DNA of 64,000 bases from Paraflavitalea devenefica (GCF_011759375.1 NZ_JAARML010000003.1:62001-126000), one strand, 5' to 3'. Counted from the stretch's first letter, positions 24,789 to 33,812 are shown. The notes: a model not told the origin generated them from the letters alone. Numbers and translations: made by a program.

Positions 24789-25463
24789 TTATTGTTCATT
24801 CAGGTACTGGAACAATTCTTTGAGCGCCTTGTCATTCTTCAGCTTCAGCTTTTTGGAGGCTGCCATGCTTTTAATCACCTCACCATATTTCGGCAGGGTG
24901 TAGAGGTAGTCTTTATCCTTTTTGATCTCTACCATTTGTCCGTCGGGGAAGAAGGCATATATCATTTCCTTAATCTGGTCTTTTCGCTGATCTTCCGGTA
25001 CATCCTCTTTGTAAAGGCCAATGGTTTTTGCTTTGCAGGAAAGCAACTGGAATTTACCATCTACCAGTACTTCATAGAATGTTTCTCCTGTGTTTTTATG
25101 AACTGGCGGATAGGAGTTCCTGAAAGTGACATAGGCAGTATCGCCTTTGATCAGCAGTAACATGGAAATAGAGGCAATGGGATGGTTGAACTCCATGGTG
25201 GTAGTTCCTTCCTGGTAGTATGCTTTTTCGGCAAACTCATCAAAGAGTACCGGGACTTTCATGGCAGGGGCGCCATTTTTAAAAGTAACTACTGCAGGTG
25301 TCCATTCCTGGTTGAGGAATTTGGTGCGTACCGATTCATCGGGCACCATATCCGGCAGGCGGCCAACAGCAACCGGCCGGCCCGCGGCACTGCCAAAACT
25401 TTGTTGCCCCCGGGCCAACGCAGCTATTGAAAGCAGGAAGAGCGCTGCCATTATTTTTCTCAT
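24789..25463 (-). CDS. Secreted hypothetical protein (224 aa)
   Basis: 224 residues with a signal peptide (MRKIMAALFLLSIAALARGQ). The body has strands suggestive of a beta-barrel or sandwich (EWTPAVVTFKNGAPAMKVPV; TTTMEFNHPIASISMLLLIK; TFYEVLVDGKFQLLSCKAKT). The C-terminal 40 residues are Lys-rich and helical (VIKSMAASKKLKLKNDKALK). It recalls small Bacteroidota periplasmic proteins often annotated as hypothetical; no function is known. Cotranscription with the NUDIX gene downstream is plausible. Confidence 0.7.
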   Translation of the reverse strand: MRKIMAALFLLSIAALARGQQSFGSAAGRPVAVGRLPDMVPDESVRTKFLNQEWTPAVVTFKNGAPAMKVPVLFDEFAEKAYYQEGTTTMEFNHPIASISMLLLIKGDTAYVTFRNSYPPVHKNTGETFYEVLVDGKFQLLSCKAKTIGLYKEDVPEDQRKDQIKEMIYAFFPDGQMVEIKKDKDYLYTLPKYGEVIKSMAASKKLKLKNDKALKELFQYLNEQ

Positions 25464-25517
25464 GTGACTGGCTTTACCTAAATATACAAAATTTTAGCCG
25501 GAGTAGAACCCTATGCC

Positions 25518-26465
25518 TCACCGGTGCAGGCCGAACTTTTTGCTTTTGGTATCTAATACAAGTATATAGGATAAAAACAATTTGTTGCCCGTCATCCCAC
25601 CGATGCCCATTTTCATCATCTGGCTCACCTGGTCGTCACTAACACCTTCTATCCAGGTGGCATGGCGAACAGGAATAGTAAGTCCGCCTACCGTTATGCT
25701 GTCATTGGTGGCAATGGTATTGGCCGTTAATGTTTTTCCCCAGGACTGCACAGGGTATTGTACGGCCCCGGAACTATCGGACGCCAGTTTATGACAGGTG
25801 GCTTTATCGGTGAGCAATTCAAAGGCGCTGGAGCCTGTATCAAAATACAGGATGGTATTTTTCCCCTTAATAGTAGCCGGTAATAATATGCGCCGCATGG
25901 CAAACAGGAAGCTGGTCAGTTGGGTTGGCTGCAGGTGGGCAGGCAGACTGTCGCCAATGAATAAACTTTTCCGGGGATAATCAATGATGATGACCTTGTT
26001 CTCCAGGAGATCGGCGCCCAGGGTGCCAATGATCTGCGGAGCGCGTTTGTTTTTCCAATCAATGCCACTACTGTCGAATGAGCGTATGGCTATTTGCCGG
26101 GCGGTAATAGGAAGCGGGCCGGCTTTAAAACGGTAGTTGGTCAGGCTATCACCCGGCGCAGTAGTGGCCGGGTACTTCCGGTGAATGGCCTGCAGCTTAT
26201 TCCCATAAAACAGCGAATACGGAGCGCCTGTATCGAACTGCATGTAAAATGTTTGGGGACAGCCGGGAAGGGTGACCGGGATCAGCAGGGCAACATAAGG
26301 TTCCCATCGCCCACGGAGGCTATCGCCTTTCCAGTGCAGGGGCAGGGTATAGTTGCCTGCAGGCAATGTTAACTGATTGGGAGGGAGGGATGGAGGAAGC
26401 TGCGCCAGTGCCTGATCAATCAACAGGAGGGGCAGGAAGATGAAGACAAATAGTATTTTTTTCAT
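25518..26465 (-). CDS. Secreted protein with two DTG motifs, putative bilobed aspartic protease
   Basis: 315 residues from the ATG at 26465, which begins a signal peptide (MKKILFVFIFLPLLLIDQALA); the frame runs 14 codons further up. Two aspartic-protease signatures occur: YMQFDTGAPYSLFYG (Asp about 78) and ILYFDTGSSAFELL (Asp about 209). Each is followed by the hydrophobic-Gly strand and dyad expected in this fold: IIGTLGADLLENKVIIIDY after the first and IGGMTGNKLFLSYILVLD after the second. So one chain seems to carry both lobes, as in pepsins, whereas most bacterial retropepsin-like proteins have one DTG per chain. Inferred to be a periplasmic protease; activity untested. Confidence 0.75.
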   Translation of the reverse strand: MKKILFVFIFLPLLLIDQALAQLPPSLPPNQLTLPAGNYTLPLHWKGDSLRGRWEPYVALLIPVTLPGCPQTFYMQFDTGAPYSLFYGNKLQAIHRKYPATTAPGDSLTNYRFKAGPLPITARQIAIRSFDSSGIDWKNKRAPQIIGTLGADLLENKVIIIDYPRKSLFIGDSLPAHLQPTQLTSFLFAMRRILLPATIKGKNTILYFDTGSSAFELLTDKATCHKLASDSSGAVQYPVQSWGKTLTANTIATNDSITVGGLTIPVRHATWIEGVSDDQVSQMMKMGIGGMTGNKLFLSYILVLDTKSKKFGLHR

Positions 26466-26539
26466 GCCCTGAAGATAGGGCGGAGCCTGCCCGGATAGTC
26501 CTGACATTCACCCGACAATTACCTGACATTGAATGACAA

Positions 26540-27163
26540 TCAGCCATTTATATAAGAAGCCCGGTTGTTATTCCTGATCCTGAGCGCCGTAAAAAAGATG
26601 ATGAAGGCGTTGAGGATGTACATGCCGGCAAAGATCCAAAGGTAGTTCAGCAGGTTGCTCTTATCGAACCAGGTGGTTTGAATGAGGTTGTAAACAAGCG
26701 TCAGCAGCAACAGGAAGTGCGTAGAGATGGTCCAGTATATCTGCTGGCGGATGATGCGCTGACCGGTAGTGAGCAGGGTATCGCTCTTTTCTTTCCACTT
26801 TTTCAGGAGCAGGATGGGAATGAGGAAGTGTACAAAGGGGACCACGAGGTAAGAAAAAGCTGAAAGGTTAAGCAATTGCAGGAAGTGGCGGCATTTTTCC
26901 TGTGTCTGTTTTGTGGTCGGGAGTTCGCCATTTAACAGGGAACAATCATTGGTGATCCGGAGGCATGACCTTACGGAGATGAACTCTTCAAAGGGCATAT
27001 TAAGCGCTGCAGCTATAGCCTTGAGGGTATAATCGCGTGGAATGCTATCATCACTTTCAATACGTTGAATAGTGCGTACGGTGACGGTCGCTCTCTCTGC
27101 CAGTTGCTCTTGCGTAAGACCTTTACTCTTCCTGGCTCTTAATACTTTGTTTCCGAGACTCAT
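26540..27163 (-). CDS. XRE-family regulator with C-terminal membrane domain
   Basis: 207 residues from the ATG at 27163 (MSLGNKVLRARKSKGLTQEQ), chosen because it opens the helix-turn-helix; 16 further codons upstream are unlike protein. Residues about 4-60 are a Cro/C1 HTH (LAERATVTVRTIQRIESDDS). After a short linker there are four hydrophobic segments (FSYLVVPFVHFLIPILLL; IYWTISTHFLLLLTLVYNLI; LWIFAGMYILNAFIIFFTAL), similar to DUF4870-type membrane domains. It is probably a membrane-bound transcription factor or sensor. Its partners are unknown; the neighbours are not obviously linked. Confidence 0.85.
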   Translation of the reverse strand: MSLGNKVLRARKSKGLTQEQLAERATVTVRTIQRIESDDSIPRDYTLKAIAAALNMPFEEFISVRSCLRITNDCSLLNGELPTTKQTQEKCRHFLQLLNLSAFSYLVVPFVHFLIPILLLKKWKEKSDTLLTTGQRIIRQQIYWTISTHFLLLLTLVYNLIQTTWFDKSNLLNYLWIFAGMYILNAFIIFFTALRIRNNNRASYING

Positions 27164-27404
27164 GGTTGTAGAACTAACATTAGGGTACTCCGTAAGCAAA
27201 GCTGGTGCCAACCAGCTTATATGATACTCAGGTGTAACATAGGCAAAGATAATGTGCAGTCATTAATGCCGGAAATATTGTGGCGGCCGGTACTGGTTCT
27301 TACTTAGCACAGGGGTTGAAAAACCTGTATAACTAGCTATAAGTTATAGGATTAAATAAATGTCAACAATTGTGCTTTTAACAATTATTTACCCATTTGG
27401 ATGA

Positions 27405-28322
27405 TCAGAAATAGAGCATCGCGACAGTGCCGCACAAGGCTTTCACCAGCATGAGCCCGTCAATGATAATAAGGTAATAAAGGATGGATTTGCGCCGGTG
27501 CATGGACCAGGCTACGGCAATAAGGGCTGCAAATGGAATGATATTCAGCCCTATTTTCAGGACATGAAAATGGCGCAGGATGGCATAGGAGATAAAGGAG
27601 ACCAGGCCAATGATACATAAAGGAATGATGATATAGAAGATGGTGTTGCGCAAGCCTACCTCTACCACGAATGTTTTGAGCTGGCGGTTGTAATCTACTG
27701 CATAGTCCTTAATGTCGAACATAATACACAGTATGGTGATGAACATGAAGTTCTTGATAAAGAGAAAGAGCCCTACCAGCGTAGGCTCAAAGATGAGCCC
27801 ATAGTCAAGGCTGTAAAACAATACAGGGTATACGGTTACCAGTCCGGCCCAGGCAAACCCTATTACAAAAGGTTTGAGCCAGCCCGAATTCCGGAGGTTA
27901 AACCTGCCAAACTTTTTACTGTTGATGCCATAGTACAGGGCTGCAGTGACGGGGAAAATAAATATGAGGGCCCAGTGCCACCAGGATAGCCATTTCAGGT
28001 GTTGCCAGTTCTTGTACAGGAAGATCCCTGCACATAGGATCACGATGATGGTGAACAGGATCTGGGAAAAGAATACCCATCGCCTGAACTGCACATACCA
28101 AAGTATTCTTTTGTTATTGGTAGTTACATTGACATCTGTGATGTAGGCCCTGGTATAGTAGAGAACAGTGGCGCAGAATACGATGGTGTAATACAGCAGG
28201 CTGTTCAGCGGGTACCGCTGTTGCAGGCTGGCTTCAATGGAAAGAGCTACCGCACACAATCCATAGAAGTAATTACCAAAGAAAATAAAACTGATCAGTG
28301 CTTTGTGAAATGGCTGCTTCAT
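27405..28322 (-). CDS. Polytopic membrane protein, UbiA-prenyltransferase-like
   Basis: 305 residues with about eight to nine membrane helices (YYTIVFCATVLYYTRAYITD; ILFTIIVILCAGIFLY; NFMFITILCIMFDIKDYAVD). The second loop MFDIKDYAVDYNRQLKTFVV resembles the second Asp-rich motif of the UbiA superfamily, but the first motif (normally NDxxDxxxD) reads TDVNVTTNNKR and has lost most acidic residues. So a UbiA-like fold is likely, catalysis doubtful. Its ATG overlaps the TGA of the metallo-beta-lactamase gene upstream (28319-28322), so the two are translationally coupled. Confidence 0.6.
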   Translation of the reverse strand: MKQPFHKALISFIFFGNYFYGLCAVALSIEASLQQRYPLNSLLYYTIVFCATVLYYTRAYITDVNVTTNNKRILWYVQFRRWVFFSQILFTIIVILCAGIFLYKNWQHLKWLSWWHWALIFIFPVTAALYYGINSKKFGRFNLRNSGWLKPFVIGFAWAGLVTVYPVLFYSLDYGLIFEPTLVGLFLFIKNFMFITILCIMFDIKDYAVDYNRQLKTFVVEVGLRNTIFYIIIPLCIIGLVSFISYAILRHFHVLKIGLNIIPFAALIAVAWSMHRRKSILYYLIIIDGLMLVKALCGTVAMLYF

Positions 28323-29056
28323 TCTTTATGCGCCTTTAGCAACTGCAAGGTATGCTGTAAAGATTGATTATCCGTCCAGCCATCGTGTCCCGGTATTACA
28401 TAACGGGGCTCAGGAAATTTATTCATGACCCTATTGATAGACCTGGGCCATTCCCGTACGTTGGCATCTGACAGGTTGCCCAGGCCGGTAGCCTCTGTGC
28501 TTTTGACAAAGCAGCCGCCATAGAGTATTTTTTCGTTGACAAACCAAATGACTATGTTATCCGGCGCATGGCCTGCTCCGGGGTAGAAAGTTTGAAATTG
28601 GTGGTTGCCTATGTGGAATGTGGTGTCTTTGGTGAAGCGGAATTGTGCCTGTGGCATTCCCTTTTGCCGGCATAGCTCATAGGTTTGTTGGGTAGACCAG
28701 GTAGGTATGCCTTTGGCCTGCAGGAATGCCAATCCGCCTGTTCTGTCTTCATGAAAATGGGTGGGGATACAAAGGACCACTTCTTTGTGGTGGCGGGCTT
28801 TGATGCTATCCAGCAGGGGCTGGAACTGGGTAGTATCCCAGGGAGTGTCGAACATTACTATACCTTTGCCGGTAACGAGATACATGCTATTGGAAGGGAA
28901 ATACGTTTTGCCCCAGAGGTTATAGGTGGTGTATACATAAAAATCACCGGTGAGGTGGGTTATCTTCAGTTTGGGGGATGGCGACTGGGCGGGTGAGCGC
29001 AGACTTATGATTAATGAAAGCAGAATGGTACAACTATATATGCAGGTTCTTTTCAT
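28319..29056 (-). CDS. Subclass B1 metallo-beta-lactamase
   Basis: 245 residues from the ATG at 29056 (MKRTCIYSCTILLSLIISL), which begins a signal peptide; 16 codons further up are open but not needed. All zinc ligands of subclass B1 are present: His100, His102 and Asp104 in THFHEDRTGGL, His163 in GAGHAPDNIVIW, Cys182 in LYGGCFVKS, and His224 in IPGHDGW. Family proteins hydrolyse penicillins, cephalosporins and carbapenems in the periplasm; chromosomal B1 enzymes are common in Flavobacteria and Chitinophagia. The gene lies 34 bases after a nitrilase gene and overlaps the UbiA-like gene by 4 bases, an operon I do not know from the literature. Actual spectrum cannot be inferred. Confidence 0.93.
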   Translation of the reverse strand: MKRTCIYSCTILLSLIISLRSPAQSPSPKLKITHLTGDFYVYTTYNLWGKTYFPSNSMYLVTGKGIVMFDTPWDTTQFQPLLDSIKARHHKEVVLCIPTHFHEDRTGGLAFLQAKGIPTWSTQQTYELCRQKGMPQAQFRFTKDTTFHIGNHQFQTFYPGAGHAPDNIVIWFVNEKILYGGCFVKSTEATGLGNLSDANVREWPRSINRVMNKFPEPRYVIPGHDGWTDNQSLQHTLQLLKAHKE

Positions 29057-29090
29057 TGTGCAACGGAAGTTAGTTATTAAAAAACATGAT

Positions 29091-30041
29091 TTATTGTTTA
29101 TCAAGCCATACTACTTTCTGTTCTGGGGTATGTTCCTGCCCGATAATATCGCGGTACAGATCTGGCCGGCGGGCTTTGATGTACCGGTAACCGCCTGCCT
29201 GGGTGAGTTTTTCCGGTGTGAGGGTTGCAGTTACAAAATCATCTCCCAGCGTGCGGCATTCCGCAATAACATCTCCAAAGGGATCAATGATCATAGAACA
29301 ACCATTTTTTAACTGGTCATCATCCATGCCGATGGGGTTAGAGAAGACAACATATATGGCATTGTCATAAGCCCTTGCCGGTAACCATTTCAGGAGCCAG
29401 TCGCGCCCCTTCATGCCCTCAAATTCCAGTCGCAGGGAGGTGGGATCTGTTTCCCGGTTTTCCCACAGTACAGGGTCTACAAAACCTGCACCGGGCCGGG
29501 TAGAAGGTGTGCACATGGTAACATGCGGCATGAAGATAACCTGAGCGCCCAGCAGGGTGGTAGCCCTTACGTTTTCAATCACATTGTTGTCATAGCAAAT
29601 CAAGATGCCGCATTTCCAGCCATACAGGTCAAATACACAGTATTGATCGCCGGGCGTTAAATGGGGATTGATAAAAGGATGTAGTTTCCGGTACTTAGCA
29701 ATCAATCCGTTTTTATCAACGCATACATAGGCCTTAAATAATTTGTCTTCCTGGTCTTTTTCAAAAAGTCCTGCCAGGATAGCTATATTGTATTTGCCGG
29801 CAATGGCTTGCAGCTTTTTGATGCTTGCTCCATCAGGGATGGGTTCTGCAATGGCCAGCATCTGTTCTTTGGAAAGATGCCGGGCAAAGGTATAGCCGGT
29901 GATGGAGCATTCATGAAAAGCAATGACATGGGCGCCTTGTGAAACTGCCTTCTGTGCCAACTGGTCTATAACGGAAAGGTTGTATGCTTTATCATCGCTT
30001 TTGTTTTCAAATTGAGCGGTTGCTATTTTTAGGTTGTTCAT
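29091..30041 (-). CDS. Carbon-nitrogen hydrolase (nitrilase superfamily)
   Basis: 316 residues, cytoplasmic, single nitrilase domain. The catalytic triad is Glu44 (AFHECSITGY), Lys119 (KYRKLHPF) and Cys149 (GILICYDNN). The Cys environment and the long C-terminal part suggest an amidase or N-carbamoyl hydrolase rather than a true nitrilase, but the branch is uncertain. It is the first gene of a three-gene run with the metallo-beta-lactamase and the membrane protein. Upstream lies the secA terminator. Confidence 0.9.
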   Translation of the reverse strand: MNNLKIATAQFENKSDDKAYNLSVIDQLAQKAVSQGAHVIAFHECSITGYTFARHLSKEQMLAIAEPIPDGASIKKLQAIAGKYNIAILAGLFEKDQEDKLFKAYVCVDKNGLIAKYRKLHPFINPHLTPGDQYCVFDLYGWKCGILICYDNNVIENVRATTLLGAQVIFMPHVTMCTPSTRPGAGFVDPVLWENRETDPTSLRLEFEGMKGRDWLLKWLPARAYDNAIYVVFSNPIGMDDDQLKNGCSMIIDPFGDVIAECRTLGDDFVTATLTPEKLTQAGGYRYIKARRPDLYRDIIGQEHTPEQKVVWLDKQ

Positions 30042-30128
30042 TGTTCCCGGGATAAGTTGTCTGTAATAGGTTGTACACGCAAATGTACAGGGCTTTTAGC
30101 ATGGCAAAATCAAAGGAATTGCGAATAA

Positions 30129-30158
30129 AAAAAGCATCCACACAAGTGGATGCTTTTT
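30129..30158 (-). terminator. secA terminator
   Basis: GCATCCAC and GTGGATGC (30134-30153, loop ACAA) are flanked by A-runs on the left and T-runs on the right, so the hairpin can end transcription in either direction. It lies 21 bases past the secA stop. Confidence 0.88.
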
Positions 30159-30178
30159 GAAATATTATCATTAAATAC

Positions 30179-33100
30179 TTATGCGTCTTTACCGTGGCAG
30201 TTCTTGAACTTCTTGCCACTGCCGCAGGGACATGGATCATTACGTCCTACCTTGGGGCCTACACGTACAGGCTCCTGTTTAACAGGGGAGGGATCATAAT
30301 AATCATTTTCATTGGCTGCATAGTCATCGCCACGACGCTCAATGTCTTCCTTATTGGCCTGCATACGGCTCATATCTGTTTTCTCTTCACGTCCTTCCCT
30401 GATCTGCTGGCCGTTCTGCTGCTCCACAGGTATGTTGGCATGGCACAGGAAGCTGATGATGTCTTTATTTACATCACTGTCCATACGCTTGAACAGGTCA
30501 AAGGCCGTGATCTTATAGATCACCAGCGGGTCTTTCTGTTCCAGGTAGGCTGTCTGTACGCTTTGTTTCAGATCGTCCATGGCCCGCAGGTGCTCTTTCC
30601 AGGCATCATCAATGATGGCTAAGGTGATCTGGCGTTCCAGGGCGTTGGTCAGTTCGCGGCCACTTGTTTCAACGGTCTTATTCAGGTTGGCCAGCACCTG
30701 CATGCCTTTCTTGCCATCGGTGAAGGGTACTACCACATTTTCGATGTGGCTGCCCTGGGTAGTGCGGATATTTTTGAATACCGGTACTGCCTGCTGCTGT
30801 ACTTCGGCCAGTTTCCGCTGGTAGCGGGTAACGGCTTCATTGTAAAGCTGGTCGGCCAGTTGGTTGGGATTGCTTTTCTTGAACTCTTCTTCTGTGATGG
30901 CGCTGTCTATACCGAAGTTGACGATCGCTGCCATTTTGAAGCCCTCATAGTCATCCTGCTCCTGGAATGAGCTGATCAATCCTTCTGCTACAATATAGAA
31001 GGCGTTATCAAGGTCAAGCGCCAGGCGGTCTCCAAACAAGGCGTGGTTACGTTTCTTATAGATCACGTTCCGCTGTTTGTTCATCACATCATCATATTCC
31101 AGCAAACGCTTACGGATACCGAAGTTGTTCTCTTCTACTTTCTTCTGTGCGCGTTCAATGCTCTTGGTCACCATGCTGTGCTGGATCACTTCGCCTTCCT
31201 TATAACCAAAGCGGTCCATGATGGAAGCGATGCGCTCACTGCCAAATAAACGCATGAGCTCATCTTCCAGTGATACATAGAACTGGGAAGTACCGGGATC
31301 GCCCTGACGGCCTGCACGGCCACGCAACTGCCTGTCTACACGACGGCTTTCATGGCGTTCGGTACCAATAATGGCCAAACCACCGGCTTCTTTCACGCCA
31401 GGCCCCAGCTTGATATCCGTACCACGACCCGCCATGTTGGTGGCAATGGTGATAGCGCCGGCCAGGCCAGCTTCGGCCACTACCTGCGCCTCACGGGCGT
31501 GTTGTTTTGCGTTCAATACGTTGTGGGGAATCTTTTTACCCGCCATCATCTTACTCAGCAATTCACTCACCTCTACAGAAGTGGTACCTACCAGTACCGG
31601 GCGGCCTGCATTACGCAGTTGTTCGATCTCATCAATAACGGCTTTGTACTTTTCACGCTTGGTTTTATATACCAGGTCTTCATGGTCTTTGCGGATGGCG
31701 GTTACGTTGGTAGGAATGGTTACCACATCCAGTTTGTAAATATCCCAGAACTCACCGGCTTCTGTGATCGCTGTACCGGTCATACCGGCCAGCTTATGGT
31801 ACATACGGAAGTAGTTCTGTAAGGTAATGGTAGCGTAGGTTTGTGTAGCGGCTTCGATCTTCACGTTTTCCTTGGCTTCAATGGCCTGGTGTAAACCGTC
31901 GCTGTAACGGCGGCCATCCAGTATACGACCCGTTTGTTCATCAACGATCTTTACCGCCCCTTCCATCACCACATATTCTACATCTTTATCAAACAGGGTA
32001 TAGGCTTTCAATAACTGCTGTACCGTATGGATACGGTCGGCCTTAATAGTATAGTCATTCAGTACAGCTTCCTTGCGTTGCAGCTTTTCTTCACTGTCCA
32101 GCTCTTCTTTTTCGATCTCTGCCAGTTGCACACCAATATCCGGCAGTACAAAGAACTCAGGATCTTCACCGGATTTGGTGATTGCCTGGATACCTTTGTC
32201 GGTCAATTCTACCTGGTTATTCTTTTCGTCAATATGGAAATACAATTCCTGGTCTACCACAGGCATTTGCTTCTGCTGGTCGGCCAGGTAATAGTTCTCT
32301 GATTTTTGCAGCTTCACCCGTACACCCGACTCGCTCAGGAATTTGATCAGGGCGCTGTTTTTGGGTAAGCCACGGTAGGCGCGCATCAGGGCCAGACCGC
32401 CGCTTTTGGGTTCATCATCTCCCTCGGCGAATAACTTTTTAGCCTCGTTCAGGTATTTGTTGGTTACCTGCTTTTGCATGTCTACCAGTCTTTCCACCCG
32501 GCTCTTGAGTATATGGTATTGCTGATCATCGCCACGGGGTACAGGACCTGAAATGATCAGCGGCGTACGGGCATCGTCGATCAATACGCTATCCACCTCA
32601 TCCACCATGGCGAAATGGTGTTTGCGCTGCACCATTTCTTCCGGTGTATGCACCATGTTATCGCGCAGGTAGTCAAAACCAAATTCGTTATTGGTACCGT
32701 AGGTGATATCGGCCTGGTAAGCCTTGCGCCTGTCGGCACTATTGGGTTGGTGCTTGTCAATACAATCTACTGTAAGGCCCAGCCATTCAAAAATGGTCCC
32801 GTTCCATTCGGAGTCACGTTTGGCGAGGTAATCGTTCACGGTTACAATGTGCACGCCTTCCCCGGCCAATGCATTTACATAGGCAGGCAGGGTAGATACG
32901 AGGGTCTTACCTTCACCGGTGGCCATTTCGGAGATCTTCCCTTCATGCAATACCGTACCACCAATAAGCTGCACATCATAGTGCACCATGTTCCAGGTAA
33001 TGGGGGCGCCGCCGGCATTCCAGGTATTGTTGAAAATGGATTTATCGCCTTCAATACGGATATAGTCTTTCTTCACGCTCAGGTCGCGGTCCAGCTGAGT

Positions 33101-33499
33101 GGCGGTGGCTACGAGCTCTGTATTCTCCTTGAAGCGGCGGGCGGTTTCTTTGACCACAGCAAAAGCTTCGGGCAGCAATTCTTTCAATACTACTTCTATC
33201 TGCTTGTCACGGTCTTTGATCAGCTTATCTACCTCCTGGTAAATAACGTCTTTGCCATTAATATCACTGAAAGGGAGTTCCTCAGCCTGCTTATTCAGCC
33301 CGGCAATTTCGTCGTCAATCTTTTGCAGGTGGGCTTTTATGCGCTGACGGAATTCCTGTGTTTTATTCCTTAACTGGTCATTGCTCAGGGACTGGAAAGC
33401 AGCAAAGTGCTGATTGATCTGCTGCACGATGGGCTGGATAGTTTTAATATCCTTCTCCGACTTGCTGCCTCCGAACATTTTAGATAAAAAACCTAACAT
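30179..33499 (-). CDS. secA: Preprotein translocase ATPase SecA
   Basis: 1106 residues from the ATG at 33499 (MLGFLSKMFGGSKSEKDIK), the conserved SecA start; 11 open codons further up are spurious. It drives Sec-dependent protein export through SecYEG. Seen: MATGEGKTLVSTLPAYVNAL (Walker A), MVDEVDSVLIDDARTPLIIS (Walker B), TGTAITEAGEF, TNMAGRGTDIKL, ERHESRRVDRQLRGRAGRQG in the second motor domain, and the zinc-binding C-terminus GRNDPCPCGSGKKFKNCHG. It is longer than E. coli SecA (901), as usual in Bacteroidota, with inserted segments in the N-terminal motor region. A long leader with repeats precedes it. Confidence 0.98.
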   Translation of the reverse strand: MLGFLSKMFGGSKSEKDIKTIQPIVQQINQHFAAFQSLSNDQLRNKTQEFRQRIKAHLQKIDDEIAGLNKQAEELPFSDINGKDVIYQEVDKLIKDRDKQIEVVLKELLPEAFAVVKETARRFKENTELVATATQLDRDLSVKKDYIRIEGDKSIFNNTWNAGGAPITWNMVHYDVQLIGGTVLHEGKISEMATGEGKTLVSTLPAYVNALAGEGVHIVTVNDYLAKRDSEWNGTIFEWLGLTVDCIDKHQPNSADRRKAYQADITYGTNNEFGFDYLRDNMVHTPEEMVQRKHHFAMVDEVDSVLIDDARTPLIISGPVPRGDDQQYHILKSRVERLVDMQKQVTNKYLNEAKKLFAEGDDEPKSGGLALMRAYRGLPKNSALIKFLSESGVRVKLQKSENYYLADQQKQMPVVDQELYFHIDEKNNQVELTDKGIQAITKSGEDPEFFVLPDIGVQLAEIEKEELDSEEKLQRKEAVLNDYTIKADRIHTVQQLLKAYTLFDKDVEYVVMEGAVKIVDEQTGRILDGRRYSDGLHQAIEAKENVKIEAATQTYATITLQNYFRMYHKLAGMTGTAITEAGEFWDIYKLDVVTIPTNVTAIRKDHEDLVYKTKREKYKAVIDEIEQLRNAGRPVLVGTTSVEVSELLSKMMAGKKIPHNVLNAKQHAREAQVVAEAGLAGAITIATNMAGRGTDIKLGPGVKEAGGLAIIGTERHESRRVDRQLRGRAGRQGDPGTSQFYVSLEDELMRLFGSERIASIMDRFGYKEGEVIQHSMVTKSIERAQKKVEENNFGIRKRLLEYDDVMNKQRNVIYKKRNHALFGDRLALDLDNAFYIVAEGLISSFQEQDDYEGFKMAAIVNFGIDSAITEEEFKKSNPNQLADQLYNEAVTRYQRKLAEVQQQAVPVFKNIRTTQGSHIENVVVPFTDGKKGMQVLANLNKTVETSGRELTNALERQITLAIIDDAWKEHLRAMDDLKQSVQTAYLEQKDPLVIYKITAFDLFKRMDSDVNKDIISFLCHANIPVEQQNGQQIREGREEKTDMSRMQANKEDIERRGDDYAANENDYYDPSPVKQEPVRVGPKVGRNDPCPCGSGKKFKNCHGKDA

Positions 33500-33540
33500 G
33501 ATTATAGCTGGTTGATGATTTAATTGTAACAAAGTTCCCG

Positions 33541-33597
33541 CAGATCTGGCTGATTAACACAGAGACATGGGTTTCTGTGAAAATCTGTGGGATCTGT
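33541..33597 (-). repeat. Imperfect inverted repeat of the CAGATCT/ATCTGTG type
   Basis: CACAGA (33558-33563) pairs with TCTGTG (33574-33579), GATT (33552-33555) with AATC (33582-33585) and AGATC (33542-33546) with GATCT (33591-33595). ATCTGTG also repeats directly. Similar degenerate AGATTNNCACAGA runs are common between genes in Bacteroidota; it lies in the presumed 5' leader of secA. Confidence 0.55.
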
Positions 33598-33743
33598 GAG
33601 CCAATACTGTTGTCAAAAAAAGTGCTATACTTTGATAACGAGCCAATTTGACAGGACGTCAAAGGTAAGGAAAAGCGATGGGAGTGAAAGCTGACGAATG
33701 AAGGTAATAGGTTACTCTTATTCCGGGCAAAAAGGCAGAAAAA

Positions 33744-33776
33744 GGGTTCAACAATCAGTAACTGGCTTTTGAACCC
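33744..33776 (-). terminator. Terminator of the cytochrome c gene
   Basis: GGGTTCAA (33744-33751) and TTGAACCC (33769-33776) form an 8-bp stem; on the minus strand it is followed by TTTTTCTG. It lies 37 bases after the stop of the 33813 gene. Confidence 0.7.
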
Positions 33777-33812
33777 CTTTATTGATTATCAATGAGTAAG
33801 AGATATTAGAAA

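Larger units (their letters stand above)
33500..33812. other. secA leader and intergenic region with imperfect repeats
   Basis: 312 bases without a gene. It holds an imperfect stem (33541-33597), a candidate promoter element TACCTTTG on the minus strand (33660-33667) overlapped by the inverted repeat TTTGAC/GTCAAA (33647-33652, 33658-33663), and the cytochrome terminator at 33744. Confidence 0.6.

Noticed and set aside
32615..33373. 252-codon ORF antisense to secA
   Set aside because: Lies wholly within secA on the other strand with no independent signal; shadow frame.
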